The notes under the pieces: model-generated
What the model was told of the DNA's origin: nothing
Seen by the model: only the letters and a program-made list of their open reading frames with translations
Database searches by the model: none
DNA from: a virus
IMG/VR virus record: IMGVR_UViG_3300046170_000287
Coordinates: 1 to 64,000 of that record
Reading direction: 5' to 3' (one strand)
DNA length: 64,000 bases
Program-made: the position numbers and the translations under genes
In this document: piece by piece, positions 22,033-30,354 of the stretch
Layout of the letters: each line of letters begins with the position of its first letter
Numbering within the stretch: position 1 is the first letter of the stretch

Positions 22033-23760
22033 ATGCAGACAACAGAGATCAATGGATTCTTGATTGATGATTTCAATCAATATAAGCTAGAAGAAGGGAA
22101 GAAACAAGGGATTTGTCCTTTGTGCTCTCACACTAGAAAACCTAAGAATCAAAAGGCAAAATGTGCGTCTTATGATTGGGAACGGGGTCTCGGTACTTGT
22201 CACAACTGTAACACATCATTTCAATTACACACGTATCAACGTAAAGGTGATACTACAAGAGTGTATGAAAAACCTAAACAACCTGATCCTGAATATCCTG
22301 GGTTAGATTATGGTTTAGACGATAAGGTTACACAGTGGTTTAAATCAAGAGGAATATCATCAGAGACCTTGCTTGACTTAAAGGTTGGGCAGGGCTCTGA
22401 ATATATGCCTCAAACTGGTAAAACCGAGAACGCTATAAAGTTTAATTATTTCATAGGCGGTGAGTTAATAAATATTAAATACCGTGATGCAAGAAAAAAC
22501 TTTAAATTATATAAAGGAGCTGAAAAAGTATTTTATAATATTGATAGCACTATAGGTTATGACTCTTGTGTCATAGTTGAAGGTGAAATGGATGTATTAG
22601 CTTTACATGAAGCTGGTATTACAAATGCAATATCTGTACCTAACGGTGCTACATTAAATACTAATAACTTAGATTATCTTGATAATTGTATTGATTATTT
22701 TGAAGATAAAGAAAAAGTTATATTAGCTGTAGATTCAGACGAAGCAGGTCAAGCATTACAAGCGGAGCTTATAAGAAGATTAGGATCTGAGGTATGCTAC
22801 ATAGCTACGTTTGATGATTGTAAAGATGCTAACGAATATTTATTAAAATATGACAAACAAAAACTGGCAGAGCGTATTACAGGATCAAGACCGGTACCGC
22901 TTGAAAATGTCACGACATTTAGGGACATTGAAGACGAAGTCACGGACTTTGTACGTAACGGGTTTAAGCCTGGATATCAAATTGGCTTGGAAAACTTTGA
23001 CAATATCTTTTCAACTTATACTGGTCAGTTTATTACTGTCACTGGTATTCCGAGTAGCGGGAAATCAGATTTTGTCGATCAGATGGTTATTGGCTATAAC
23101 AAAAACTATGGCTGGAAAACGGCGTTTGCTAGTCCGGAAAATGTCCCAACTTACCTTCACGCGCATAAGTTAATGCGTAAGGTTTGGCAAGGCATGCCAA
23201 CAGCAGCTGATATACACGGCGATAGATGGAATAAAGTAGCTGATCATTGCAATGCAAATTTCTTTCATATTGACATGGAACGATATACACTTGAATCAGT
23301 GCTACGTAAAGGCGCTGAGCTAGTTAAACGTAAAGGTATTAAATGTCTTGTTATTGATCCGTTTAATAAAGTAAGAGACATAGACTGCAAAACAGAAGAT
23401 GTTAATCGCTACACAATGGAGTACTTAACAAAAATTGAAATGTTCGCTAAAAAGTTTGATGTTTTAGTTTTTGTTGTAGCACACCCAACTAAAATGTATA
23501 AAGACAAAGACGGCAAGATTGAAGAGCCTACAATGTACAGCATTAAAGGTGGTGGCGAATGGTACGATGCTAGTTATCACGGTATATTAGTTCATAGAGA
23601 TTATGAAGCTAGAACTGTTAAAGCTAAAGTACTTAAAGTTAAGTTTCAAAACCTTGGTGAAAATCAAGCTGAAGCACATTTTAAGTGGGAACCAAAGTCT
23701 GGTTGCTTTATACCACACGAACCTATTAGTATTAATGACGAGCCAATGCCTTGGGAATAA
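22033..23760 (+). CDS. Bifunctional primase-helicase (T7 gp4-like)
   Basis: A 575-aa protein with a zinc-binding N-terminus (CPLCSH at about 25-30, CHNC at about 57-60), a TOPRIM fold (VIVEGEMDVLAL, AVDSDEAGQAL), and a RecA/DnaB-type helicase (Walker A GIPSSGKS near residue 340; Walker B-like CLVIDPFNKV; VVAHPTKM). This is the T7 gp4/Twinkle layout. It unwinds DNA and primes the lagging strand. The DNA polymerase is not in this window. The stretch at 22880-23160 is visibly richer in G+C than its flanks. Confidence 0.92.
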   Translation: MQTTEINGFLIDDFNQYKLEEGKKQGICPLCSHTRKPKNQKAKCASYDWERGLGTCHNCNTSFQLHTYQRKGDTTRVYEKPKQPDPEYPGLDYGLDDKVTQWFKSRGISSETLLDLKVGQGSEYMPQTGKTENAIKFNYFIGGELINIKYRDARKNFKLYKGAEKVFYNIDSTIGYDSCVIVEGEMDVLALHEAGITNAISVPNGATLNTNNLDYLDNCIDYFEDKEKVILAVDSDEAGQALQAELIRRLGSEVCYIATFDDCKDANEYLLKYDKQKLAERITGSRPVPLENVTTFRDIEDEVTDFVRNGFKPGYQIGLENFDNIFSTYTGQFITVTGIPSSGKSDFVDQMVIGYNKNYGWKTAFASPENVPTYLHAHKLMRKVWQGMPTAADIHGDRWNKVADHCNANFFHIDMERYTLESVLRKGAELVKRKGIKCLVIDPFNKVRDIDCKTEDVNRYTMEYLTKIEMFAKKFDVLVFVVAHPTKMYKDKDGKIEEPTMYSIKGGGEWYDASYHGILVHRDYEARTVKAKVLKVKFQNLGENQAEAHFKWEPKSGCFIPHEPISINDEPMPWE

Positions 23761-24015
23761 ATGGCATGGGGTAAAAAGATAAACATGGGTACGTACTCGG
23801 CGTCAAAGTTAGAACTAAAAGCTTATATATGGTGTATAAGAAATAAAATATATATTGCACCTAAAGCTATTAACGACGCTAAATGGTCTATTGTTATAAC
23901 AAACAACGGTAAAACACATGAAGATCCTAGTCATTATATTAAAGACTTAATATGGGAGAAGATTTACGAATATTATAAATACTATTATGAAAAACACATT
24001 TCACAATGCAGATGA
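23761..24015 (+). CDS. Small protein (84 aa), unknown
   Basis: MAWGKKINMGTYSASKLELK then AYIWCIRNKIYIAPKAINDA, ending in a Tyr-rich helix. Starts right after the primase-helicase stop and overlaps the hydroxymethylase-like gene by 29 bp. No family recognised. Confidence 0.6.
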   Translation: MAWGKKINMGTYSASKLELKAYIWCIRNKIYIAPKAINDAKWSIVITNNGKTHEDPSHYIKDLIWEKIYEYYKYYYEKHISQCR

Positions 24016-24628
24016 AGCATATGACGCTTTACTTGATGAGGTTATTATAAACGGTATAGAGTTTGATGGCACGCAGGCTATATTTAACTGCGGCTTTTAT
24101 ATGATAAACCCCGAAGATAATCACATAACAAACAAACAGCGTAACTGGAGTTTAGAGTACGCTGAAGCTGAATGGCAATGGTATTTGTCTGGCGATCCTA
24201 GCATTGATAAGCTTGGCGAACTGTATGGTAAGATACCACCAATATGGGAACGTATGGCAGACAGTGATCGTAAAGTCAATAGCAACTACGGTTATCAATG
24301 GAAACGTAAAGCTCAAATAGACTATGTCTGTGCAAAGCTTAAATCAAATCCTAACACACGTCATGCGGCAATTAGTATATACGACGGCAAAGAATATGAT
24401 AAATACAAGAAGGATACGCCGTGTACTTATGCAGTTCAGTTTACGATCATAGGTAAACAATTGTGTATGTCCGTCTATATGCGTTCTAATGACATCTGGT
24501 ACGGTTTCTGTAATGATCAGTATCAATTTTCATCATTACAAAAAATGATTGCTTACAGACTGAATTTAGAAATTGGTTGGTATTACCATCACGCGCACAA
24601 CATGCATTTGTATAATGATAAACTTTAA
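23987..24628 (+). CDS. dCMP hydroxymethylase-like enzyme (thymidylate synthase superfamily)
   Basis: 213 aa with the TS-fold landmarks: AEWQWYLSGDPSI, KVNSNYGYQW, catalytic Cys in KDTPCTYAVQF, phosphate-binding MRSNDIWYGFCND, and a final HNMHLY. In TS the position after GF/LPF is Asn (E. coli N177), which reads uracil. Here it is Asp in GFCND, as in T4 gp42 (D179), which acts on dCMP. The family transfers a one-carbon unit from methylene-tetrahydrofolate to C5. This suggests hydroxymethyl-dCMP production. Two NTP pyrophosphohydrolases follow at once. At 213 aa it is somewhat shorter than gp42 (246). Confidence 0.75.
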   Translation: MKNTFHNADEAYDALLDEVIINGIEFDGTQAIFNCGFYMINPEDNHITNKQRNWSLEYAEAEWQWYLSGDPSIDKLGELYGKIPPIWERMADSDRKVNSNYGYQWKRKAQIDYVCAKLKSNPNTRHAAISIYDGKEYDKYKKDTPCTYAVQFTIIGKQLCMSVYMRSNDIWYGFCNDQYQFSSLQKMIAYRLNLEIGWYYHHAHNMHLYNDKL

Positions 24629-24633
24629 AAAAT

Positions 24634-25434
24634 ATGTATTATTTATACCACATACCGGGTAAAAAGATCGGTGTTACACGTGATCTTAATACACGGGTTA
24701 CCCTTATGCAAGGTTATAAGGAGAATGAGTATGAAGTTCTTGAACAGTCAGACGATATAAGTTATATATCAGACCGTGAAATAGAACTTCAAAAGTCTTA
24801 CGGCTATAAAGTCGATAGAAAACTATATAAACACTTATTTAATAAAATGAATATAAACGCAACACAACAAACCTCAACTTTCCCTTGTCCAGTCAATAAA
24901 TTAAAAGGACAATTACACGATAACATAGGTCTTACTTGGCATACAGAATTTGGCCAGTTTAAAATTACTAAACAAAATATTCTGTGGATAATTAGAAATG
25001 TTAAAGAGTCAATGTATAACAATGAAAGATGTTATATATATAATAAAGCTTTTTATGAAGCTTTCTTTAATCCTCATCACACGCCTCAACCTGAATTAAA
25101 ATACGATACTAGTGTAGATAAAATACCAGGTCGTTTTGATCTTATAAGAATGTGGGCTAAAGACAGAGGTATTTATGATAAAGGTAATTCACATACGCAA
25201 TATGTAAAGCTGATGGAAGAGGCTGGTGAACTAGCTGCTGCATTGCTTAACAAGGATAAACCTGAAATACAAGATGCTATCGGTGATATGGTCGTAGTAC
25301 TTACAAACCTAGCAGAGCTTGAGAACTTTGCAATCGAAGATTGCGTTGATTTAGCTTATGCTGAGATATGTAATAGAACTGGCGTGATGCACAACGGTAC
25401 ATTTGTTAAAACAGGAGTAAAAGAAACGTTATGA
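24634..25434 (+). CDS. GIY-YIG-like N-terminus fused to MazG-type NTP pyrophosphohydrolase
   Basis: 266 aa in two parts. Residues 1-75 read YYLYHIPGKKIGVTRDLNTR and later DREIELQKSYGYKVDR: Tyr, Arg and Glu placed as in a small GIY-YIG nuclease. Residues about 180-266 hold a MazG/all-alpha pyrophosphohydrolase: VKLMEEAGELAAALL with EExxE, then IQDAIGDMVVVLTNL with ExxD-type ligands. MazG-like enzymes cut NTP or dNTP to NMP plus pyrophosphate. Next to the dCMP-hydroxymethylase-like gene, a dCTP-degrading role is attractive. The GIY-YIG part is less sure than the MazG part. Confidence 0.7.
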   Translation: MYYLYHIPGKKIGVTRDLNTRVTLMQGYKENEYEVLEQSDDISYISDREIELQKSYGYKVDRKLYKHLFNKMNINATQQTSTFPCPVNKLKGQLHDNIGLTWHTEFGQFKITKQNILWIIRNVKESMYNNERCYIYNKAFYEAFFNPHHTPQPELKYDTSVDKIPGRFDLIRMWAKDRGIYDKGNSHTQYVKLMEEAGELAAALLNKDKPEIQDAIGDMVVVLTNLAELENFAIEDCVDLAYAEICNRTGVMHNGTFVKTGVKETL

Positions 25435-25745
25435 AAATAGATACTAAAGACGAGATAGTACTAGCAGTACTTAAGAAAATGGATCAACGCAGTATGATCG
25501 GTCAAAAGAAATACGGAGCTACAATGATGCAAGAGATTGAAGGTCAAGAAAAAGATCTTAATCGTTTCTTAGTTGACGTACAGGAAGAACTAATGGATGC
25601 TTTGCTATACATTGAAGCTGCTAAACGTTGTTTGACTGATGAGATCGAAGAGGCAATGCTTAATCGTATAAACGTTATAGGTCAAAATGGTAATGATGGT
25701 TTACACTATCACGATATAGAAATAAATGAAGCGGAGACCTTATAA
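25431..25745 (+). CDS. Second MazG-like NTP pyrophosphohydrolase (104 aa)
   Basis: A 104-aa helical protein with KMDQRSMIGQKKYGATM, DLNRFLVDVQEELMDALLYI, the EExxD and downstream helix pattern of small phage MazG-like proteins. Overlaps its neighbours by 4 and 20 bp. Its substrate is unknown; dUTP or dCTP would suit a nucleotide-pool role. It has no fused domain. Confidence 0.75.
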   Translation: MKIDTKDEIVLAVLKKMDQRSMIGQKKYGATMMQEIEGQEKDLNRFLVDVQEELMDALLYIEAAKRCLTDEIEEAMLNRINVIGQNGNDGLHYHDIEINEAETL

Positions 25746-26184
25746 ACGTAAGAAAAAACGCGGGCCAGTACAGTCAAAGAAAGTATCATACGATGGTATT
25801 AACTTTGCATCTGGCCTTGAGCGTTATATGTATATGGCTTTGAAAAATGCAAAGATCAAGTCTAAGTACGAAGGTGAAACCTTTGTTTTATTAGCTGGTT
25901 TTCATTTTGATAATGAAGTATACGAAAGATGTGCTAACGGCAAAGGTGATTACAAAAACAGAGGCTGCAAACGTATACTACCTATTAAGTACACACCTGA
26001 TTTTATTGGTGATGACTTTATAATTGAAACAAAAGGTAGAGCTAACGAGTCATTTCCAATGCGTTGGAAGTTATTTAAAAGACTTGTTATGACGCAGTTT
26101 CCTAACGTAACACTATATAAACCACAAAATCAAAAAGAATGCGACGAGACAGTAAAGTTAATCCTTTCGAGGCGAAAAGGATAG
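25726..26184 (+). CDS. Phage endonuclease, PD-(D/E)XK (DUF1064/T7 endonuclease I-like)
   Basis: 152 aa. A basic N-terminus (MKRRPYKRKKKRGP) precedes FASGLERYMYMAL, then the catalytic core YTPDFIGDDFIIETKGRANE: PDF-x(7)-ETKG. Related small nucleases act on branched or invading DNA. Overlaps the MazG-like gene by 20 bp. Role in recombination or host DNA breakdown is likely. Confidence 0.82.
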   Translation: MKRRPYKRKKKRGPVQSKKVSYDGINFASGLERYMYMALKNAKIKSKYEGETFVLLAGFHFDNEVYERCANGKGDYKNRGCKRILPIKYTPDFIGDDFIIETKGRANESFPMRWKLFKRLVMTQFPNVTLYKPQNQKECDETVKLILSRRKG

Positions 26185-26309
26185 CAAGACAAAAGTACGC
26201 TGAGCGTCAAATAGATAAATGGTGGCAATGGAGCTGGGAAGCGCGAGGCAAAATAAAATATAAAGAACTAATAGAAATACAAGACAAATATGGCATCAGA
26301 ACAGAATAA
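26139..26309 (+). CDS. Small basic protein (56 aa)
   Basis: ATG at 26139 inside the nuclease end; product MRRDSKVNPFEAKRIARQKY then AERQIDKWWQWSWEARGK, with an unusual Trp cluster. Overlaps the upstream gene by 46 bp and the downstream one by 20 bp, consistent with packed genes. Function unknown. Confidence 0.5.
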   Translation: MRRDSKVNPFEAKRIARQKYAERQIDKWWQWSWEARGKIKYKELIEIQDKYGIRTE

Positions 26310-26439
26310 ACAATGGAGCTTGTCAATAGGTACTTATCCAGGCATATTATTTGGATTAAGATCATACGAAGAAGACAACCAAACAACGCACGTAGCATAC
26401 TTACCTTTTATAGATGTTGCATTAGAAATATATAAGTAA
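26290..26439 (+). CDS. Small protein (49 aa)
   Basis: ATG at 26290, stop 26437-26439 overlapping the nrdB ATG (TAATG). Product MASEQNKQWSLSIGTYPGIL then LRSYEEDNQTTHVAYLPFID. A single small beta unit; no family recognised, though similar small proteins often precede RNR genes in marine phages. Confidence 0.5.
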   Translation: MASEQNKQWSLSIGTYPGILFGLRSYEEDNQTTHVAYLPFIDVALEIYK

Positions 26440-27407
26440 TGGGATTATTTGATGAAAGAATAGCGTATAAACCTTTTGAATATCCAGAGTATTACACAGA
26501 AGGTTGGTTAAAGCAAGCTCAAGCATTTTGGTTACATACTGAAATACCAATGAGTGGAGATGTTAAAGATTGGAACGAAAAATTAAATGATAAAGAGAAA
26601 AACTTGGTCGGAAACATATTACTCGGTTTCGCGCAGACCGAATGTGCAGTCTCGGATTATTGGACGCAGAAGGTTGTCGGATGGTTTCCGAAGCACGAGA
26701 TACAGCAAATGGCTATGATGTTTGGTTCGCAAGAAACAATACACGCAGTAGCATACAGTTATTTAAATGAAACATTAGGACTAGAAGATTATGAAGCATT
26801 CTTACATGAACCGGCGACGGCTGAGAGATTTGATAATCTGGTTGCTTACGACGGCAGTAATTCTGTGGGCATTGGTAAAAGCTTGGCTGTATTTTCAGCC
26901 TTCGCTGAAGGAGTTAGCTTGTATAGTGCTTTTGCAGTGCTGTATAGTTTTCAGCTTAGAAATTTACTTAAGGGTATCGGGCAACAAATGAAATGGTCTG
27001 TGCGTGATGAAAGCTTACACAGTAAAATGGGTTGCAAGCTTTTCCGCGATATGTGCAGCGAAAACAATCAATTGTTGAATTTATGTCAAGAAGATATAGT
27101 AAAAGCTGCAGAAACTATGGTTGCTTTAGAAACTAAATATATTAAGAAAATGTTTGAGATGGGTGATATAGAAGGTATATCAGCAAATGATCTTACGCAC
27201 TTTATAAAAAAGAGAACAAATGAAAAACTTGTTGAGCTGGGTTACATTGACCTTTGGAACTATTTCGCATATGACAAAAATGCAGCAGCTAATCTTGATT
27301 GGTTCTATCATCTTACCGGCGGGGTCACTCATACTGATTTTTTCGCGATACGGCCGACAGATTATAGCAAAGCTGGTGAAGGAGAAGACTTTGAAGACAT
27401 TTGGTAA
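26439..27407 (+). CDS. nrdB: Ribonucleotide reductase class I, small (beta) subunit
   Basis: 322 aa with the R2 ligand set: E and H in GSQETIHAVAY (near residue 105, the Tyr at +7 of the Glu matching the radical Tyr), FAEGVSLY, and WSVRDESLHSKMG. It holds the dimetal-tyrosyl cofactor that starts NTP reduction. It precedes NrdA with two or three small genes between. Two segments (26600-26710 and 27305-27360) are much more G/C-rich than the rest, with different synonymous codons. Confidence 0.92.
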   Translation: MGLFDERIAYKPFEYPEYYTEGWLKQAQAFWLHTEIPMSGDVKDWNEKLNDKEKNLVGNILLGFAQTECAVSDYWTQKVVGWFPKHEIQQMAMMFGSQETIHAVAYSYLNETLGLEDYEAFLHEPATAERFDNLVAYDGSNSVGIGKSLAVFSAFAEGVSLYSAFAVLYSFQLRNLLKGIGQQMKWSVRDESLHSKMGCKLFRDMCSENNQLLNLCQEDIVKAAETMVALETKYIKKMFEMGDIEGISANDLTHFIKKRTNEKLVELGYIDLWNYFAYDKNAAANLDWFYHLTGGVTHTDFFAIRPTDYSKAGEGEDFEDIW

Positions 27408-27504
27408 TTGGTGTAGAGTTTATGAAAAAAGTATTAACCTTGGAATAGACTTAACAGAAAAAGAAATAGAAAAAGATTTATATGAAAGGAAGCAAACAAA
27501 GTAG
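27376..27504 (+). CDS. Possible small protein after nrdB (up to 42 aa)
   Basis: An open frame with a GTG at 27376 or a TTG at 27391; the product ends GIDLTEKEIEKDLYERKQTK. It covers the 74-bp space between nrdB and the next gene and overlaps the latter. There is no ATG and no ribosome site, so it may be non-coding. Confidence 0.3.
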   Translation: MKEKTLKTFGNWCRVYEKSINLGIDLTEKEIEKDLYERKQTK

Positions 27505-27715
27505 AACAGATCTGCTAGAAAAAAAACTACAAGCAACAATAAATATAATTAAACAATTATTAGATGAAAATGCTTACTTAAAAGATCTAGCCGTTGGTAC
27601 GCTAGAAACAGTAAAGCTTATGCCTGGTTACGACAAAGCTATTGAAGAACTTAAAACTAAATTAAAAGATGGACAGGAAGAGAAGGTGGAAGTACCGGCT
27701 GCTGAAGACGCTTAG
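27482..27715 (+). CDS. Small coiled-coil protein (77 aa)
   Basis: A single long helix: SRTDLLEKKLQATINIIKQL then LDENAYLKDLAVGTLE, heptad-like, with an acidic tail (EEKVEVPAAEDA). It lies between nrdB and nrdA and may be an accessory or adaptor. No known family. Confidence 0.6.
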   Translation: MKGSKQSRTDLLEKKLQATINIIKQLLDENAYLKDLAVGTLETVKLMPGYDKAIEELKTKLKDGQEEKVEVPAAEDA

Positions 27716-27938
27716 GTATACTAATAAGCTTACGTCATATCAAAAAGTAGCATCACGTATAGGTTATATGGGTGCTGGTTTTGTTATAGCTGGACAATGG
27801 ACAATTGAACCTATATTTTTTATTATAGGATTTATATGTGTGATAGTACAAACGTCATCACGTAAACAATGGAACTTAGTAGCTTTAAACGTTAATGGTT
27901 TAATAGCATGGATCATACACTTAATAAACGGAATATAA
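27669..27938 (+). CDS. Small membrane protein with two TM segments (89 aa)
   Basis: A basic N-terminus (MDRKRRWKYRLLKTLRYTNK) followed by two hydrophobic helices: IGYMGAGFVIAGQW..FFIIGFICVIV and LVALNVNGLIAWIIHLI. Overlaps the coiled-coil gene by 47 bp; an ATG further in would shorten the basic part. An early inner-membrane protein in a phage may alter the envelope or exclude superinfection; function is unknown. Confidence 0.6.
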   Translation: MDRKRRWKYRLLKTLRYTNKLTSYQKVASRIGYMGAGFVIAGQWTIEPIFFIIGFICVIVQTSSRKQWNLVALNVNGLIAWIIHLINGI

Positions 27939-29660
27939 ATGTGGAACAATGAATGGAAAAAAGGAGAGGATTACCCTAAATGGGGTGATACGGACGTATA
28001 CAAAAAAACTATCGCTGGTGGGTATTTACTACAAGATGAAACACCACGTGAAGCATATACAAGGGTTGCTAAGACTGTTGCTAGACGATTATATAAGCCG
28101 GAAATGGCAGACACGTTTTTTCAGTATATTTGGAATGGTTGGCTCTGTTTGGCTAGTCCTGTGTTATCCAATACAGGTACTGATCGTGGTTTACCTATTA
28201 GCTGTTTTGGTATCGATGTGGCTGATTCTATACAAGATATTGGACAAAAAAACTTAGAGATGATGCTACTCGCTAAGCATGGCGGTGGAGTTGGTATCGG
28301 TATAAATCAAATAAGACCCGCAGGCGCTAAAATTACAGGCAATGGAACAAGTGATGGCGTTGTGCCGTTTTGTAAAATATACGATTCGACAATACTTGCC
28401 ACTAATCAAGGATCTGTCAGACGAGGAGCTGCATCAGTTAATATTAATATTGATCACCCCGATTTCGATGAGTGGCTTGAAATACGCGAACCCAAAGGTG
28501 ATGTCAACAGACAATCACTTAACATGCACCAGTGCGCTGTGGTTGGCGATAAATTTATGCGACGAATTGAACAAGGAGATAGAGACGCTAGAAAACGTTG
28601 GGGAAAATTACTTCAAAAGCGTAAAGCTACTGGCGAACCTTACATCCTTTTTAAGGGGAATACAAATAAAAATAACCCACAAGCCTATAAAGACAACGGC
28701 TTAAAAGTTCATATGACAAACATATGTTCTGAGATCACATTACACACAGATGAAAACCATAGCTTTGTATGTTGTTTATCATCTTTAAATTTAGCAAAGT
28801 ATGAAGAATGGAAAGGTACAAACCTTATATACGACGCCACGTGGTTTCTTGATGGCGTTATGGAGGAATTTATTCAAAGAGCAAAAGGACTTAGAGGTTT
28901 TGAAAATGCCATTCGTTCTGCTACAAAAGGACGAGCACTTGGGTTGGGTGTACTCGGATGGCACACGTATCTCCAAGAAAAGAGCATTCCTTTTGAAGGT
29001 CTTCTTGCTCAGTTTGAAACTAGGAAAATATTTTCGCAAATTAAAATCGAGTCTGAACGCGCTAGTATGGCTCTTGCTGAAGTTTATGGCGAACCTTTGT
29101 GGTGTGCTGGTAGTGGTTATCGTAATACTCACCTTAGGGCTATTGCTCCCACTGTTAGCAATTCAAAGCTTAGCGGAAACATTTCACCCGGAATAGAACC
29201 TTGGGCTGCAAATGTATTTACAGAGCAATCAGCTAAAGGAACTTTCATAAGAAAAAACCCTACACTTTTAAAATTATTTAGAAAACTTAAAATTAATAAC
29301 AATGAAACATGGGATAAAATTCTGGCAGATGGTGGTAGTGTTCAAGGTCTATCTGAGCTTGATGGGATTACAATGGGACCTCACGATGTACCAGCTAAAG
29401 ACGTTTTTAAAACGTTTAAAGAGATCAATCAACTCGAACTAGTAAATCAAGCTGGTATTAGACAGCAATACATAGATCAGTCTGTTAGTTTAAACTTAGC
29501 GTTTCCTAGCGTAGCTACACCTAAGTGGATCAACCAAGTTCATATGTCAGCATGGAAAAAAGGTATTAAAACCTTGTACTATACTAGAACTGAATCAGTA
29601 CTACGTGGTGATATAGCGCAACAAGCTATGAGTGAAGATTGTATTGCCTGTGACGGATAA
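27939..29660 (+). CDS. nrdA: Ribonucleotide reductase class I, large (alpha) subunit
   Basis: 573 aa. Landmark residues are visible: SCFG (first active-site Cys), NICSEI (N..C..E radical site), CCLSSLN (second Cys), KTLYYTR (the Tyr pair of the radical path) and C-terminal CIACDG (redox shuttle). There is no ATP-cone at the N-terminus, so no dATP activity site. Length fits phage-type short NrdA. It reduces NDPs to dNDPs with NrdB. It is the last rightward gene before the terminator. Confidence 0.93.
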   Translation: MWNNEWKKGEDYPKWGDTDVYKKTIAGGYLLQDETPREAYTRVAKTVARRLYKPEMADTFFQYIWNGWLCLASPVLSNTGTDRGLPISCFGIDVADSIQDIGQKNLEMMLLAKHGGGVGIGINQIRPAGAKITGNGTSDGVVPFCKIYDSTILATNQGSVRRGAASVNINIDHPDFDEWLEIREPKGDVNRQSLNMHQCAVVGDKFMRRIEQGDRDARKRWGKLLQKRKATGEPYILFKGNTNKNNPQAYKDNGLKVHMTNICSEITLHTDENHSFVCCLSSLNLAKYEEWKGTNLIYDATWFLDGVMEEFIQRAKGLRGFENAIRSATKGRALGLGVLGWHTYLQEKSIPFEGLLAQFETRKIFSQIKIESERASMALAEVYGEPLWCAGSGYRNTHLRAIAPTVSNSKLSGNISPGIEPWAANVFTEQSAKGTFIRKNPTLLKLFRKLKINNNETWDKILADGGSVQGLSELDGITMGPHDVPAKDVFKTFKEINQLELVNQAGIRQQYIDQSVSLNLAFPSVATPKWINQVHMSAWKKGIKTLYYTRTESVLRGDIAQQAMSEDCIACDG

Positions 29661-29667
29661 AAACAAT

Positions 29668-29695
29668 GAAGGGGACCTCGTTTGAGATCCCCTTC
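29668..29695. terminator. Strong bidirectional terminator hairpin
   Basis: GAAGGGGACCTC and GAGATCCCCTTC pair over 12 positions with one mismatch and a short GTTT loop. On the minus strand the hairpin is followed by ATTGTTTTTATC, a U-rich run; on the plus strand there is none that long. It lies exactly between the converging nrdA and late units. Confidence 0.85.
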
Positions 29696-29728
29696 GGTTA
29701 CAGGAACTTTTGGGTATGGTACGCCCAG

Positions 29729-29956
29729 TTATTTTTGTTCCTTATTTTCTTTTCTATCTAATTTTTTACGTAGTCTTTTATATATTCTTTTAGCTTTATT
29801 TTCTTCTGGACTTTCTTCATAGTCTTCAGAGTCTGATTTAGATCTAATAAAAGCTGCTCTTCTAGCCATTTCTACTTCTTTTCTTAATTTTTCAAGTTTA
29901 TTTTTTTCTTCTACAGGGCTTTTCTGCATAAATGGACTTGCAAATTTACTACTCAT
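29729..29956 (-). CDS. Late small protein with FxxPFMQKSP tag (75 aa)
   Basis: Starts MSSKFASPFMQKSPVEEK and continues as a charged Lys/Glu/Arg helix ending KRLRKKLDRKENKEQK. The first 14 residues are almost the same as in two neighbours (29962-30204 and 30355-30627), while the rest differs. A shared N-terminal tag on otherwise unlike proteins suggests a targeting or packaging signal. It is the last gene of the leftward late run. Confidence 0.65.
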   Translation of the reverse strand: MSSKFASPFMQKSPVEEKNKLEKLRKEVEMARRAAFIRSKSDSEDYEESPEENKAKRIYKRLRKKLDRKENKEQK

Positions 29957-29961
29957 AATAT

Positions 29962-30204
29962 TTATTTTTCTAATTTATCATCAATTTTTATTACATAAGG
30001 CCCTTTAGCGTCTACTTTTACAGAGCTATAGTCTTGACCTGAAACTGTTTTACCAATAGCTTTATCTAAATCGTCTTCACTAACTAAAGCTCCTTCTTTA
30101 TAATCTCCTTTTAGTCTTATTTTATTTCCAGTAGTGCTACCTCTACCAGGTTTTGATTGAAAAGGTTTCTTCTGCATAAAAGGACCTGAAAATATACTGC
30201 TCAT
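29962..30204 (-). CDS. Late small protein with FxxPFMQKKP tag (80 aa)
   Basis: MSSIFSGPFMQKKPFQSKPG, then a small beta/alpha domain (IRLKGDYKEGALVSEDDLD, ending YVIKIDDKLEK). Shares the N-terminal tag with both neighbours. Function unknown; virion targeting is inferred from the tag and late position. Confidence 0.65.
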   Translation of the reverse strand: MSSIFSGPFMQKKPFQSKPGRGSTTGNKIRLKGDYKEGALVSEDDLDKAIGKTVSGQDYSSVKVDAKGPYVIKIDDKLEK

Positions 30205-30209
30205 AATAT

Positions 30210-30350
30210 TTATTTTTTACAAACACACTCCGCTACCGGACAGTCTTTTACGTTAACAATTAATTTTGAAACTAACCAATTCCATTTACACATTAGCTTG
30301 CACCAGCAAGCTTGCATCCATAATCCTAATTTTACTAATAATTTTCCCAT
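30210..30350 (-). CDS. Cys-rich tiny protein (46 aa)
   Basis: An ATG at 30348-30350 and TAA at 30210-30212 on the minus strand. Product MGKLLVKLGLWMQACWCKLM then CKWNWLVSKLIVNVKDCPVA ending ECVCKK: six cysteines and four tryptophans in 46 residues. It fills the space between two tagged late genes. It may be a small membrane-associated or metal-binding peptide. Confidence 0.5.
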   Translation of the reverse strand: MGKLLVKLGLWMQACWCKLMCKWNWLVSKLIVNVKDCPVAECVCKK

Positions 30351-30354
30351 TGTT

